Source: Rhizobiaceae bacterium
GTDB taxonomy: Bacteria > Pseudomonadota > Alphaproteobacteria > Rhizobiales > Rhizobiaceae
NCBI GenBank assembly: GCA_017644105.1
Contig: JAEPMD010000020.1
Coordinates: 17,126 to 81,125 of the forward strand
Direction: 5' to 3'
Length of the DNA: 64,000 nt
Shown here: positions 9,378 through 17,594 of the stretch, in pieces
Layout of the letters: every line of letters starts with the position of its first letter
Position numbering within the stretch: position 1 is the stretch's first letter
Notes under the pieces: model-generated
What the model was told of the DNA's origin: nothing
The model's database searches: none
Seen by the model: only the letters and a program-made list of their open reading frames with translations
Made by a program: the position numbers and the translations under genes

Positions 9378-10193
9378 TTATTCTTCTGGCTCATAAAGAG
9401 GTAAAAAATTCGTCGGCATTGGTCCTTTGTTTCGACCGCCCTGCTGCATTTGCTCCCATGCATGCGATAAAATACCAACGGAGCGGGAAAGACAGAATAG
9501 TCCCCGTGAAAGCGGAGCAGGAAATCCAAGCTCACAAAAAATCACCGATGTTGCACCGTCAATATTCATTGCAATTTCTCGCCCCCCTCGATCTGCAGCT
9601 AGCTTCACTTTAACGGCTTCTGCGATGATGGCAAATTTTCCATCCACAACACCTTCAGATGCAGCTTGTTTAACAAGGCCAAGTAATCTCGGAGCACGGG
9701 GATCGACCGGTTTGTGGAACCTATGTCCGAACCCACTGACTATCTTTCCGTATTTTTTGCGCCAATTGGCCAAACCGATTTCAACCGCTTCTTCAAGACT
9801 GTTTGCGTCTTCTAAATGCTCGGCAATTTCATAATAAAGTTCAGCGCATTGTTCCCCGGCACCGCCATGCACATCACCCAACATATTAACACCTGTAGCC
9901 ATGGCATTATTGAGCCCGACGCCGCAAGTGATCGCCATGCGTGAGGCTGCGATTGAAGGTGCCTGAGGTCCGTGGTCAACACCGGCGACAAGCGCCGCTT
10001 CAAATAATTTAGCTTGTTCATCGCTTGGCATATCACCCCGCGTCATAAACCAGATCATTTGCGGAAATGAAACATTGCCAATCAGTTCTTCAACGGGGCG
10101 GTCTCGAAACGAAATTTGCCCCGGTTTCATGTCTATAATGGATGTCCGCCACCATTTGCGAATTTGTTGCGCATCAGCACTTTCTATCGTCAT
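9378..10193 (-). CDS. short citrate-synthase-fold protein (citryl-CoA lyase-like)
   Basis: 271 aa, much shorter than citrate synthase (about 430) and near the size of citryl-CoA lyase or the citrate-synthase-like end of ATP-citrate lyase. The three catalytic positions are present: His in DVHGGAG, His in GFGHRFHKPVDP, and Asp in NIDGATS. This family cleaves or forms a C-C bond in a 3-hydroxy-3-carboxyacyl-CoA-type substrate, releasing acetyl-CoA and an oxo acid. ATGA overlap with the QuiC-like gene upstream. In this cluster it may act on the acyl-CoA product downstream of the acylating dehydrogenase, but the true substrate is unknown. Confidence 0.75.
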   Translation of the reverse strand: MTIESADAQQIRKWWRTSIIDMKPGQISFRDRPVEELIGNVSFPQMIWFMTRGDMPSDEQAKLFEAALVAGVDHGPQAPSIAASRMAITCGVGLNNAMATGVNMLGDVHGGAGEQCAELYYEIAEHLEDANSLEEAVEIGLANWRKKYGKIVSGFGHRFHKPVDPRAPRLLGLVKQAASEGVVDGKFAIIAEAVKVKLAADRGGREIAMNIDGATSVIFCELGFPAPLSRGLFCLSRSVGILSHAWEQMQQGGRNKGPMPTNFLPLYEPEE

Positions 10194-12079
10194 GCTACAT
10201 TATCTCGTGATTGTTGATATTCATTTTGGGCCGCTAACCGAATTGGTGCATTCTTGGCGCCATAACCTGCATAACCGCCCCGGCGCTCAACGATTTCAAA
10301 AAAGAAGCCATTGAAAATCGGCTGACTATAGATTTGAAAATACTCGCCATCGCCTCGTCGCGAATAAAGAATATTTCCCTCTTTCATCTGATCGATCAGC
10401 TCTAGATCAAGGGCAAATTCACTCATTATTGCGGTGTAATAATTGGGCGAAATTTCTAACCTTGGGAAATTAGCTTCAGCTAAAATGGCTGACGTTTCAA
10501 AAATATTGTCGGTTGCTAATGCGATATGCTGAACGCCTGCATCGACATTGCCGGACAAAAAATTTCCAGCGAACGTATTGTTCTGAATGACACCATTGAG
10601 GTTTAAGCGAACTTCACCTTCTGGACTCTGAATTGCTTGACTTGTGATCACACCTGCAGGATCCGCAACATCAACAATGGGCGTCTTTTCCATTTCAAAT
10701 GTCGAAAGATAGTAGAGCAACCAACTTTGCATTTCATGGTGTTGCATCGTTTGTGCAATGTGGTCCACACGGCGTAAGCCGGCAGGCTGTGCCTTTGACA
10801 CACTCTCGGCGCGTTCAAATTCAATATCCCAAACATGATGTAGATTTGATTTTTCATCAATGAAGTGAACGACATTCCCGCCAACACCATTGATCGCTGG
10901 AATATCAAGCTCATTATCACCCAAAATTTGAGAAAATTTGGGTGCGCCCAGTGATGTCGCACGTTTGACCGTACCTTCAGCATCTTTCACACGCAGGCCC
11001 ATATCGCAAACAATTGGACCGTATTTTTGAAATGCTTTTCCTGCAAACCCAACGGGGTCGGAATTGACAACTATATTGATCGCACCCTGTCGCCAAAGCT
11101 CAACAGCTTTTGTTTTGTGTACCCGCTCTTTTCGAAATCGAAGAGTGGCCAGTAGATTGGTGATTTCAATCTGGCTATTTTCATCAACTGCAAACTCTAT
11201 AAATTCGATGCCTGAGGCATAGACACGATCGGTCAATTCAGGCAGATCAAAATTTGCATTTGGCGTGGATTGACGAACTTCATCTAACACATTGACCAAA
11301 GCGCGATAAGCGTCCGTTGCTGAAACTGAACTCATCGACAATTCCGAGTGTTGACCCGTGCCACCAATTGACCAAACACCCTGATAACCTCGGTTCACCA
11401 GCAGCCTGATCAATCCAGCAATGTTCAAATGGCCTTGACCAGGAAGCATGCCTTTCATCATGGGTGAAAATGGTGTGTGATACGTGTTTCGGTGAAGATC
11501 AAACAGCTTCACATGAAACACATATTTGCCATCAATATCTCGATATTTTGCTGGTCTGGACCCGTCTCCCATCAACAACATGGAATCAAGACATAAACCC
11601 AGATGAGGATCATCAATTTGCCTGATGATTTGCTGTGCCTGCAGCGCGCATTTAATGGTCGAGGCCCAAGGCAGCGCTTGATAGGCAAGCCTTATGTTTT
11701 TCTGCGAGGCAACATTTGCAAGTTCTTTTAGATCTTCACGCAAAACATCTTCATCATCAGAAGCGTTTGGGTTTGAATTTGCCCGCATTTGCAATTGCCC
11801 AATACCTAATTGATTGAGCAGATCTAACTTTTGGTTCAGCTGGAATAATGCACGTTTTCGTTCTTCGCCGTTCGTTCCTTCAAAGCCTTCCACGGAATCA
11901 AGAGAGCGCAAAACCAAACCACGGTTCTTAGCCAGATCAACGACATCCTGAGCCGAGCCGCTAAATCCTGTGAAATCCTTTTCAAAAAGATCGACGTTTT
12001 GGAAACCGGCTTGTGCAATTTTATCGAACTTATTGGGTAAACTGCCCGACACCATCGCTGTCGAGATCACTATACTCAT
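10190..12079 (-). CDS. QuiC-like two-domain protein: degenerate TIM barrel fused to HPPD-like domain
   Basis: 629 aa, the architecture of bacterial 3-dehydroshikimate dehydratase QuiC: N-terminal isomerase-type TIM barrel (about 1-275) plus C-terminal 4-hydroxyphenylpyruvate-dioxygenase-like VOC domain (about 285-610). Aligned to the family, the barrel metal ligands are mostly lost: Gln134 for Glu (YQALPW), Asp165 kept (CLDSML), Lys191 for Gln/His (FHVKLFD), and Gly239 for Glu (WSIGG). The dioxygenase-type facial triad appears intact: His440 (RRVDHIA), His518 (GVQHIAL) and Glu595 (FFFEIVERRGG). It may therefore work as a dioxygenase-type enzyme rather than as a dehydratase. Overlaps both neighbours by 4 nt. 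Confidence 0.8.
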   Translation of the reverse strand: MSIVISTAMVSGSLPNKFDKIAQAGFQNVDLFEKDFTGFSGSAQDVVDLAKNRGLVLRSLDSVEGFEGTNGEERKRALFQLNQKLDLLNQLGIGQLQMRANSNPNASDDEDVLREDLKELANVASQKNIRLAYQALPWASTIKCALQAQQIIRQIDDPHLGLCLDSMLLMGDGSRPAKYRDIDGKYVFHVKLFDLHRNTYHTPFSPMMKGMLPGQGHLNIAGLIRLLVNRGYQGVWSIGGTGQHSELSMSSVSATDAYRALVNVLDEVRQSTPNANFDLPELTDRVYASGIEFIEFAVDENSQIEITNLLATLRFRKERVHKTKAVELWRQGAINIVVNSDPVGFAGKAFQKYGPIVCDMGLRVKDAEGTVKRATSLGAPKFSQILGDNELDIPAINGVGGNVVHFIDEKSNLHHVWDIEFERAESVSKAQPAGLRRVDHIAQTMQHHEMQSWLLYYLSTFEMEKTPIVDVADPAGVITSQAIQSPEGEVRLNLNGVIQNNTFAGNFLSGNVDAGVQHIALATDNIFETSAILAEANFPRLEISPNYYTAIMSEFALDLELIDQMKEGNILYSRRGDGEYFQIYSQPIFNGFFFEIVERRGGYAGYGAKNAPIRLAAQNEYQQSRDNVA

Positions 12080-13371
12080 CCTTGATACCCAAACACTCTT
12101 GGCAACCAGAGAACAAGATCAGGGACCATCAACATGGTCAGCAGCGCAATCAATAAGACGGCTAGAAATGCCCAAATCTCTTTGATGATCTCGCGCAATG
12201 GAATATCTGACACAGCATTGATCACAAACAATAAAATGCCATAGGGTGGTGTGATCAGACCAATCATTGAATTCACCACGACAAGTACGCCAAAATGCAC
12301 GAGATCAATGCCAAGTGCTTGGCAGGTTGGGATAAACAACGGCACAATGACTAGGATAATGGTTGTCGCATCCAATATGCAGCCCAGCAATAAGATCAGC
12401 AAATTGACAAGCAAAAGAAACACAATCGGTGACATTTCAGAGCCCGCAAGAAGCGCTGAAATTGATTGCGGGATTTGCTCAGAAATTACGATGAAGTTCA
12501 GGATAAAGGCACCGCCGATTACCACGCCGACAGACGCTGATGATCTCGCGCTTTCGACAAAGACACGGTAGAGCCCCTGAACAGATATGGCACGATAAAA
12601 CAAAGCTGCAAGTAGCAGAGCATAAAACGCCGCAACAGCTGCTGCCTCGGTAGGTGTCGTCACGCCACCATAAATTCCATAAAGCAAGATGGCAGGCATT
12701 AGCAAAGCCGGAAACGCATTTGCCGTTTTACGTGGCAGTTCACGCAATGGGATCGGCGCTTCAATTGCAAACCCGCGTTTGCTCGCCAAGTAATAATTCA
12801 TCGCCATGAGCACCATGCCCATCAATAGGCCCGGCAAGATACCTGCAAGGAACAATGAGCCAATGGATGCTTTTGAGACAAGCGCATACAAAACCATCGG
12901 AATTGATGGCGGTATGATCGGGCCAATTGTTGCCGAAGCCGCTGTGATCGCCGCCGCGTATCCGCGACTGTACCGCCCGTCTTTCGTCATCATTTCAATA
13001 ATAATTTTGCCAATACCCGCAGCGTCAGCAACTGCAGAACCGGACATGCCAGAAAAGATAAGCGAAGCCACGACATTCACATGACCCAACCCGCCTTTGA
13101 AGCGCCCAACTGCCGCAACACAAAAATTGAGCAATCTATCTGTAATCGAGCCTGCATTCATAATATTGGCGGCAACAATGAATAAAGGGACAGCAAGAAG
13201 AATGGTGCTTTTATAAAAACCTTGCAGGATCTTTTCGCCTGCTAGCGCGACATCTAAACCTGCAACACCGAGATAAACCACAGACGAAAGAAGTATGGAA
13301 TATCCGATTGGCGTTCCGATACCGGCCAGAAGGAAAAGCGTTAAAAGGCAGGATAATAACTCAATGCTCAT
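12076..13371 (-). CDS. dctM: TRAP transporter large membrane subunit (DctM/SiaM-type)
   Basis: 431 aa, about 12 predicted membrane segments. Typical motifs are GTPIGYSI in the first segment, SGSAVADAAGIGKI, and GPIIPPSIPMVLY. This subunit forms the Na+-dependent elevator that moves carboxylated substrates across the inner membrane. It overlaps the small membrane subunit by 4 nt and the QuiC-like gene by 4 nt, so transport and catabolism are tightly coupled. The substrate is probably an organic or sugar acid, given TRAP specificity in general. Confidence 0.93.
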   Translation of the reverse strand: MSIELLSCLLTLFLLAGIGTPIGYSILLSSVVYLGVAGLDVALAGEKILQGFYKSTILLAVPLFIVAANIMNAGSITDRLLNFCVAAVGRFKGGLGHVNVVASLIFSGMSGSAVADAAGIGKIIIEMMTKDGRYSRGYAAAITAASATIGPIIPPSIPMVLYALVSKASIGSLFLAGILPGLLMGMVLMAMNYYLASKRGFAIEAPIPLRELPRKTANAFPALLMPAILLYGIYGGVTTPTEAAAVAAFYALLLAALFYRAISVQGLYRVFVESARSSASVGVVIGGAFILNFIVISEQIPQSISALLAGSEMSPIVFLLLVNLLILLLGCILDATTIILVIVPLFIPTCQALGIDLVHFGVLVVVNSMIGLITPPYGILLFVINAVSDIPLREIIKEIWAFLAVLLIALLTMLMVPDLVLWLPRVFGYQG

Positions 13372-13922
13372 GACACATCTCCCTTTTCGCTTTCAGCCGC
13401 TTTGGCTGCATCCACGGTTAATTCCAATTCGGTTTTCGGGGGGCCATTTTTAATCACATCGAAGAACTGCCAGGCATAACGCCCGACCACGGCAAGCATG
13501 AAGACAGCATAGATGGAAAAGACATCACGCAACGGGATCTTCGCACCAGTAAACGGATTTCGAACCGTCGACGTTTTGCGTATTTTCATCCAATCGATGT
13601 AGTCCCATGTCGGCAAAAACGAATAGAGCATGCCTATAATAATCGCGAGCGCACTGAGCAGAGCGAATATCCGTCGGATTTTATAAGGCGAGGATAAATA
13701 AATGATATCGAATTTAACGTGATGCTGGTCGTGTACAATGAACGCACAGCTGAAGAAAATTACCCACACCCACAAGATGCCAATAAGCTCTAATGTCCAT
13801 CCTGCGGGAGTGAAGAAATAACGCAGAACGATCTGTAATAAAAATGTGACAAAGATTGCTGCCAGCATGCCGCCAGCAATCGCTTCGGCCAGACGGGAGA
13901 ATGTTTTCATCAAAGATTGCAT
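13368..13922 (-). CDS. dctQ: TRAP transporter small membrane subunit (DctQ-type)
   Basis: About 184 aa with four membrane segments (near 15-40, 50-72, 88-108 and 130-150), including the ELIGILWVW segment common in DctQ. It partners the large subunit. ATG at 13922 is chosen because GGGGAGA sits 6-7 nt upstream, rather than the GTG one codon before. A charged C-terminal tail precedes the 4-nt overlap with dctM. It lies 26 nt downstream of the binding-protein gene. Confidence 0.9.
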   Translation of the reverse strand: MQSLMKTFSRLAEAIAGGMLAAIFVTFLLQIVLRYFFTPAGWTLELIGILWVWVIFFSCAFIVHDQHHVKFDIIYLSSPYKIRRIFALLSALAIIIGMLYSFLPTWDYIDWMKIRKTSTVRNPFTGAKIPLRDVFSIYAVFMLAVVGRYAWQFFDVIKNGPPKTELELTVDAAKAAESEKGDVS

Positions 13923-13948
13923 CACTATTCTCCCCTCCGGATTACGGC

Positions 13949-14959
13949 TTAGTTGCCAAGCGCGTTGATCTGATCAAGAACACCTTCAGGCCATGTGGCA
14001 GCGAACTCGCTATCAAGATACATAGACTGAACTTGGTTGCGGAACGCAGCCAGATCAGGCTCATAGACTGACATGCCCTGCTCTTCTAAGAATGCAACTA
14101 GCTCACCCTCTAGTTTCAGCTGCTTTTGGCGACCAGATTCTGCTGCCGCATCAGCGGCTGCTTGTACTTTTGCCTGCTGATCAGCTGACATCTTGTCCCA
14201 AGTCGCTTTTGAGATCGCGATGTAGTTAAGGTCAACAAGGTGAGATGTAAGAATGATCTGATTTGTTACTTCAAAGAACTTCGCATCCACAACAGTCGGC
14301 AGCGGGTTGTCTTGCCCATCTACAGAACCAGTTGAAAGCGCAGTATATACTTCTGAGAATGCCATTGGTGTTGGCGCTGCACCCAATGCTTTGCCCAGGA
14401 ACTGCCAAGCATCTGTGCCTGGCATACGCAGGTTAACACCTGCAAGATCTGCCGGTGTAGTGACAGTCAATTCATCTTTGCTTTGACGCAAGTTCACCTG
14501 ACGACGACCAAGATACATCACTGACAAAAGCTTTACGCCAAGTTCGTCTTCAACCTTTGCTTTGAAAGGGTCCATCAATGGATCATTGAACACTGCCACT
14601 TGGTGAGCTGCATCTTGGTGCACATATCCAGCGGTAAAAATTGAAAACTCTGGAAAGAACTGTGCAAGCTCTTGTGCAGATGTGATGGACATTTCCAGAT
14701 TGCCGCGGCTGATCGCATCGAGCTCAGTTCCCTGCGCAAAAATGGTACCGTTATAACTTGGCTCATAGCTGGCAAAATCTGCCACAGCAGGCGCAAAGAC
14801 TTCGGCCATCGCCACAGAACGTTGATCTGTCTCTGAACCAGATGTTGCCATGCGCAATTGCAATTTATCCATTGCAAATCCAGCTGTTGTTGACGCGATT
14901 GCGACACCAGCCGCGAGAGCAGCAGACAAAACGTGTCTGCGGTTGAGTTTCAATTTCAT
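13949..14959 (-). CDS. dctP: TRAP transporter periplasmic solute-binding protein (DctP-type)
   Basis: 336 aa. The N-terminus has a twin-Arg-like signal (LNRRHVLSAALAAG) followed by a small-residue cleavage region near TTAGFAMD, so export via Tat or Sec. The mature protein has DctP-family features: VNLRMPGTDAWQ with the conserved carboxylate-binding Arg, and GSVDGQDNPLPTV. GGGAGGAAAC ribosome site before ATG 14959. First gene of the transport/catabolic unit, with operator-like dyad 15040-15058 about 80 nt upstream. Confidence 0.92.
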   Translation of the reverse strand: MKLKLNRRHVLSAALAAGVAIASTTAGFAMDKLQLRMATSGSETDQRSVAMAEVFAPAVADFASYEPSYNGTIFAQGTELDAISRGNLEMSITSAQELAQFFPEFSIFTAGYVHQDAAHQVAVFNDPLMDPFKAKVEDELGVKLLSVMYLGRRQVNLRQSKDELTVTTPADLAGVNLRMPGTDAWQFLGKALGAAPTPMAFSEVYTALSTGSVDGQDNPLPTVVDAKFFEVTNQIILTSHLVDLNYIAISKATWDKMSADQQAKVQAAADAAAESGRQKQLKLEGELVAFLEEQGMSVYEPDLAAFRNQVQSMYLDSEFAATWPEGVLDQINALGN

Positions 14960-15039
14960 AGTTTCCTCCCAGAATGATGGTTTGAAATAAATCTCGAGCC
15001 AAACCTTATCGTATTTTTTTCATTATGCAATATATTTTT

Positions 15040-15058
15040 AAAAATATCTGATATTTTT
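15040..15058. promoter_or_regulatory. candidate GntR operator (site 2)
   Basis: Perfect dyad AAAAATATC-T-GATATTTTT between dctP and the third Gfo/Idh gene, about 80 nt upstream of dctP. Identical in both arms to site 1. Confidence 0.6.
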
Positions 15059-15075
15059 GATAAAAACAGAAATAC

Positions 15076-16206
15076 TTATATTGCTGTCGCCATCTGCTCA
15101 TCGTCACTCATATGTGAATTCAGTGGAGATATATCATTGATATTTATAGACGAATTAGATTGCGCAGCGGTTGAAATTGCTTCGACAACTTGAAGTGTCT
15201 TCAAGCCTTCCAATCCGGTGACCAACGGTTCTTCAACACCTTTAATCACATTTGCGAAATGAATTATCTGATTATCCAAGGGATCTGACGCATCCCGAGG
15301 AATGGATGTTGCTGTTATTGGCGTCCACCAATCACGCGCGTTACCATGCTTCCAAATTGTCAAATCAGGCACGGATAGTGATCCATGCGACCCGCCAAAT
15401 TTATAGCAGCTTTCGTTGGTGCGCGGATAAATCGGATATTCGCCTGATGTATGCTCCCAACTCCAGGGGGCGACAATGGAATCAGACACCGTCACAGTGC
15501 CAACGGCACCATTGTCAAAAGAGAGCAACACGGATGCAACATCCTCATTTTCAAACCCCCGCCGAGAAGGTGAAGATTGCGCTTGTACACTCACAATTTC
15601 CCCGCATAAATATCGGATCAAATCAATATCATGCACCAGATTGACGGATATGGGGCCGGCGCCATGAAGCTTTCGCCACGGGGCTTCATCAAAATAATGG
15701 TCTGGCTTATAGAACCAACAATTGGCATGAACGGCGCGGACCTCGCCAATTTCACCATTTGAAATAAGTTCATGCGCTTTTTGGATCAAAGGATTATGCC
15801 GCCGATGGTGTCCGACGAGCAAAGATACATGATTGGCATCTGCCAAATTAACCAGCTCAAGCGCCTCTAATGACGAATTGGCAAGCGGCTTTTCAATGAG
15901 CACGGGAATGCCTGCATTCACAACAGCCCTCCCCAATTCGATGTGGCTCGGAGTGGGCGTTGCAATGATAACGCCATCCACCTTGGTTCCGTTCAACAAC
16001 GCATCAACATTGTCAAAACATGGCACGTTAAACTCTTGCTCAATCGGCAGCTTTTTTGCGGACGGCTCAACCAGTCCAATGAGTTTGACACCCCTTAAAC
16101 GCTTAATCGCATTGGCGTGACGCTTGCCAACCAAACCAACACCGACGACAGCCAATTTTACCAAGTCATCCATCAACAGAACCCATTTCGTTATTTTATC
16201 AAACAT
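15076..16206 (-). CDS. Gfo/Idh/MocA family oxidoreductase (3)
   Basis: About 365-376 aa, depending on start: ATG 16206, or ATG 16173 which begins MDDLVKLAVVGVG and gives a more usual N-terminus. Rossmann motif VVGVGLVGKRHAN, EKP motif (VLIEKPL), and catalytic segment NLVHDIDLIRYL. Closest in style to inositol-2-dehydrogenase-like sugar dehydrogenases. Transcribed divergently from the GntR gene with a palindrome-containing AT-rich region between them, and separated from dctP by operator site 2. Probably the first oxidation step or a sugar-acid dehydrogenase. Confidence 0.83.
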   Translation of the reverse strand: MFDKITKWVLLMDDLVKLAVVGVGLVGKRHANAIKRLRGVKLIGLVEPSAKKLPIEQEFNVPCFDNVDALLNGTKVDGVIIATPTPSHIELGRAVVNAGIPVLIEKPLANSSLEALELVNLADANHVSLLVGHHRRHNPLIQKAHELISNGEIGEVRAVHANCWFYKPDHYFDEAPWRKLHGAGPISVNLVHDIDLIRYLCGEIVSVQAQSSPSRRGFENEDVASVLLSFDNGAVGTVTVSDSIVAPWSWEHTSGEYPIYPRTNESCYKFGGSHGSLSVPDLTIWKHGNARDWWTPITATSIPRDASDPLDNQIIHFANVIKGVEEPLVTGLEGLKTLQVVEAISTAAQSNSSININDISPLNSHMSDDEQMATAI

Positions 16207-16239
16207 AAGCGTCCATTAGCATTAATAACGTAGATTCAC

Positions 16240-16258
16240 AATAATATATGATATTTTT
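16240..16258. promoter_or_regulatory. candidate GntR operator (site 3, imperfect)
   Basis: The right arm GATATTTTT (16250-16258) is identical to sites 1 and 2; the left arm matches 7 of 9 bases. It lies between the Gfo/Idh gene and the divergent GntR gene, where autoregulation would be expected. Confidence 0.5.
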
Positions 16259-16348
16259 TATTTTATCAGATTTATTTAAATATTGTTGTTCATATGATAA
16301 TTTGATATCTCTTGAGAGAATTCTCGAGAAAATATAGTTGTCCAGCGC

Positions 16349-17017
16349 ATGAACAAGCATATCAATACGGTCGGATCAAATACCTATCAGCGGATTAAAC
16401 ACGACATTATTTATGGCGAGCTTGAGCCAGGTACCAAGCTCAAACTTGATGGCTTGAAAACCCGTTATGCCGCAAGCCTTTCCACTTTGCGAGAAATGCT
16501 CAGCCGCTTGGCCAGCGAGGGTTTTGTGGCTGCAGAAGAACAGCGCGGGTTCTTTGTTACGCCCGTATCTCGAGAGGACCTGATTGAAATCACCAATCTG
16601 CGTGTGTTGTTGGAATGTTCGGCCGTTAAAGAATCAATAGAGAATGGCGATACCGACTGGGAAGGTAATTTAGTTGCCGCGCATCACAAGCTTCATCTGA
16701 TGGAGCAAAAAATGCTCAACGGTGATGAAACCGAAAAAGAAACCTGGAAGCGATATGATGGCGAATTTCATCTTGCGATGATACAGGCCTGCAATTCCAA
16801 AAACCTCTTGGATATCCACGCTACAATTTACGATAAATATTTGCGCTACCAAATGCTGGTTCTCACCTATCGCGGTCAGGAAGCCGTTGATGAACATAAG
16901 GCCATGTTTGATGCGGCTCTGGCACGCGACGCTAAACTAGCTCAGGAGCTGTTAGAAAAACATATCCGCAAAGGCGTTGAACATACATTGGAAAAGATAT
17001 TTTCAGTGGATGAGTAA
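16349..17017 (+). CDS. GntR-family regulator, FCD (FadR-type) subfamily
   Basis: 222 aa. N-terminal winged HTH (about 10-75) with the GntR hallmark YGELEPGTKLKLDGL and STLREMLSRLASEGFV. The C-terminal all-helical FCD domain (about 85-215) has Asp/His ligand-type positions (DGEFHLAMIQAC and the late KAMFDAALARD). These proteins usually repress catabolic operons until a metabolite binds. Divergent from the catabolic locus; three matching palindromes are spread over that locus. Confidence 0.88.
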   Translation: MNKHINTVGSNTYQRIKHDIIYGELEPGTKLKLDGLKTRYAASLSTLREMLSRLASEGFVAAEEQRGFFVTPVSREDLIEITNLRVLLECSAVKESIENGDTDWEGNLVAAHHKLHLMEQKMLNGDETEKETWKRYDGEFHLAMIQACNSKNLLDIHATIYDKYLRYQMLVLTYRGQEAVDEHKAMFDAALARDAKLAQELLEKHIRKGVEHTLEKIFSVDE

Positions 17018-17172
17018 TAGCTGAAAACTTAAAACGTTTGAAACTAAAGAGGCTCTTCAGAGCGACACTTTTTGTCCTGGGAAACGTGCATTTCCACCTC
17101 CCCTCTTTACGACTGTTGTGCAATATCATTCAAACCTCCCGAAATCCGTAGACCAAAAACGAAGATTTATAC

Positions 17173-17496
17173 TCAGTGCGAAATCATCCAGGGTCTCGCT
17201 GACGGAAATGATTTACTGCCATCCGGCCTGTGCAATGCTTTACGGTTTGGTTTCGCCCCATTTTTGCCCGCAGGACCATGACTGGACAACTTTTTTGGTC
17301 CATCGGATGATCGTTCATTGACACCATGCGCACGACGAACACCAGGATCTAAAGTTGAGACGAAAGGGACGGAATGAATGACACGCGGAGAAATCTTACC
17401 GCATTCTGTACAGGAGCAAGGGTCAGCTGATGCGCTCATAGGGGCTATAGATTGAAAGATACCGCAATCTTCACATTCATATTCATATACCGGCAT
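17173..17496 (-). CDS. fmdB: FmdB-family zinc-ribbon protein
   Basis: About 107 aa. The N-terminus MPVYEYECEDCG...C.C.ECG is the FmdB/Trm-like single zinc ribbon with CxxC...CxxC ligands, the family originally noted next to formamidase genes. The C-terminal part is low-complexity, basic and Ser/Pro-rich, of no recognised fold. Start 17496 is set by AAGGAAA and by the ribbon starting at once. It follows the formamidase gene by about 98 nt and is probably its last operon member. Confidence 0.8.
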   Translation of the reverse strand: MPVYEYECEDCGIFQSIAPMSASADPCSCTECGKISPRVIHSVPFVSTLDPGVRRAHGVNERSSDGPKKLSSHGPAGKNGAKPNRKALHRPDGSKSFPSARPWMISH

Positions 17497-17594
17497 GCTG
17501 TTTCCTTTAAAAATCTTTTTGAGGCTGCTATCGACATGCCCCACCCAATGTAAATTTTGACCAGGACATGCCATTTTTGGATTGGTTGTATGAT

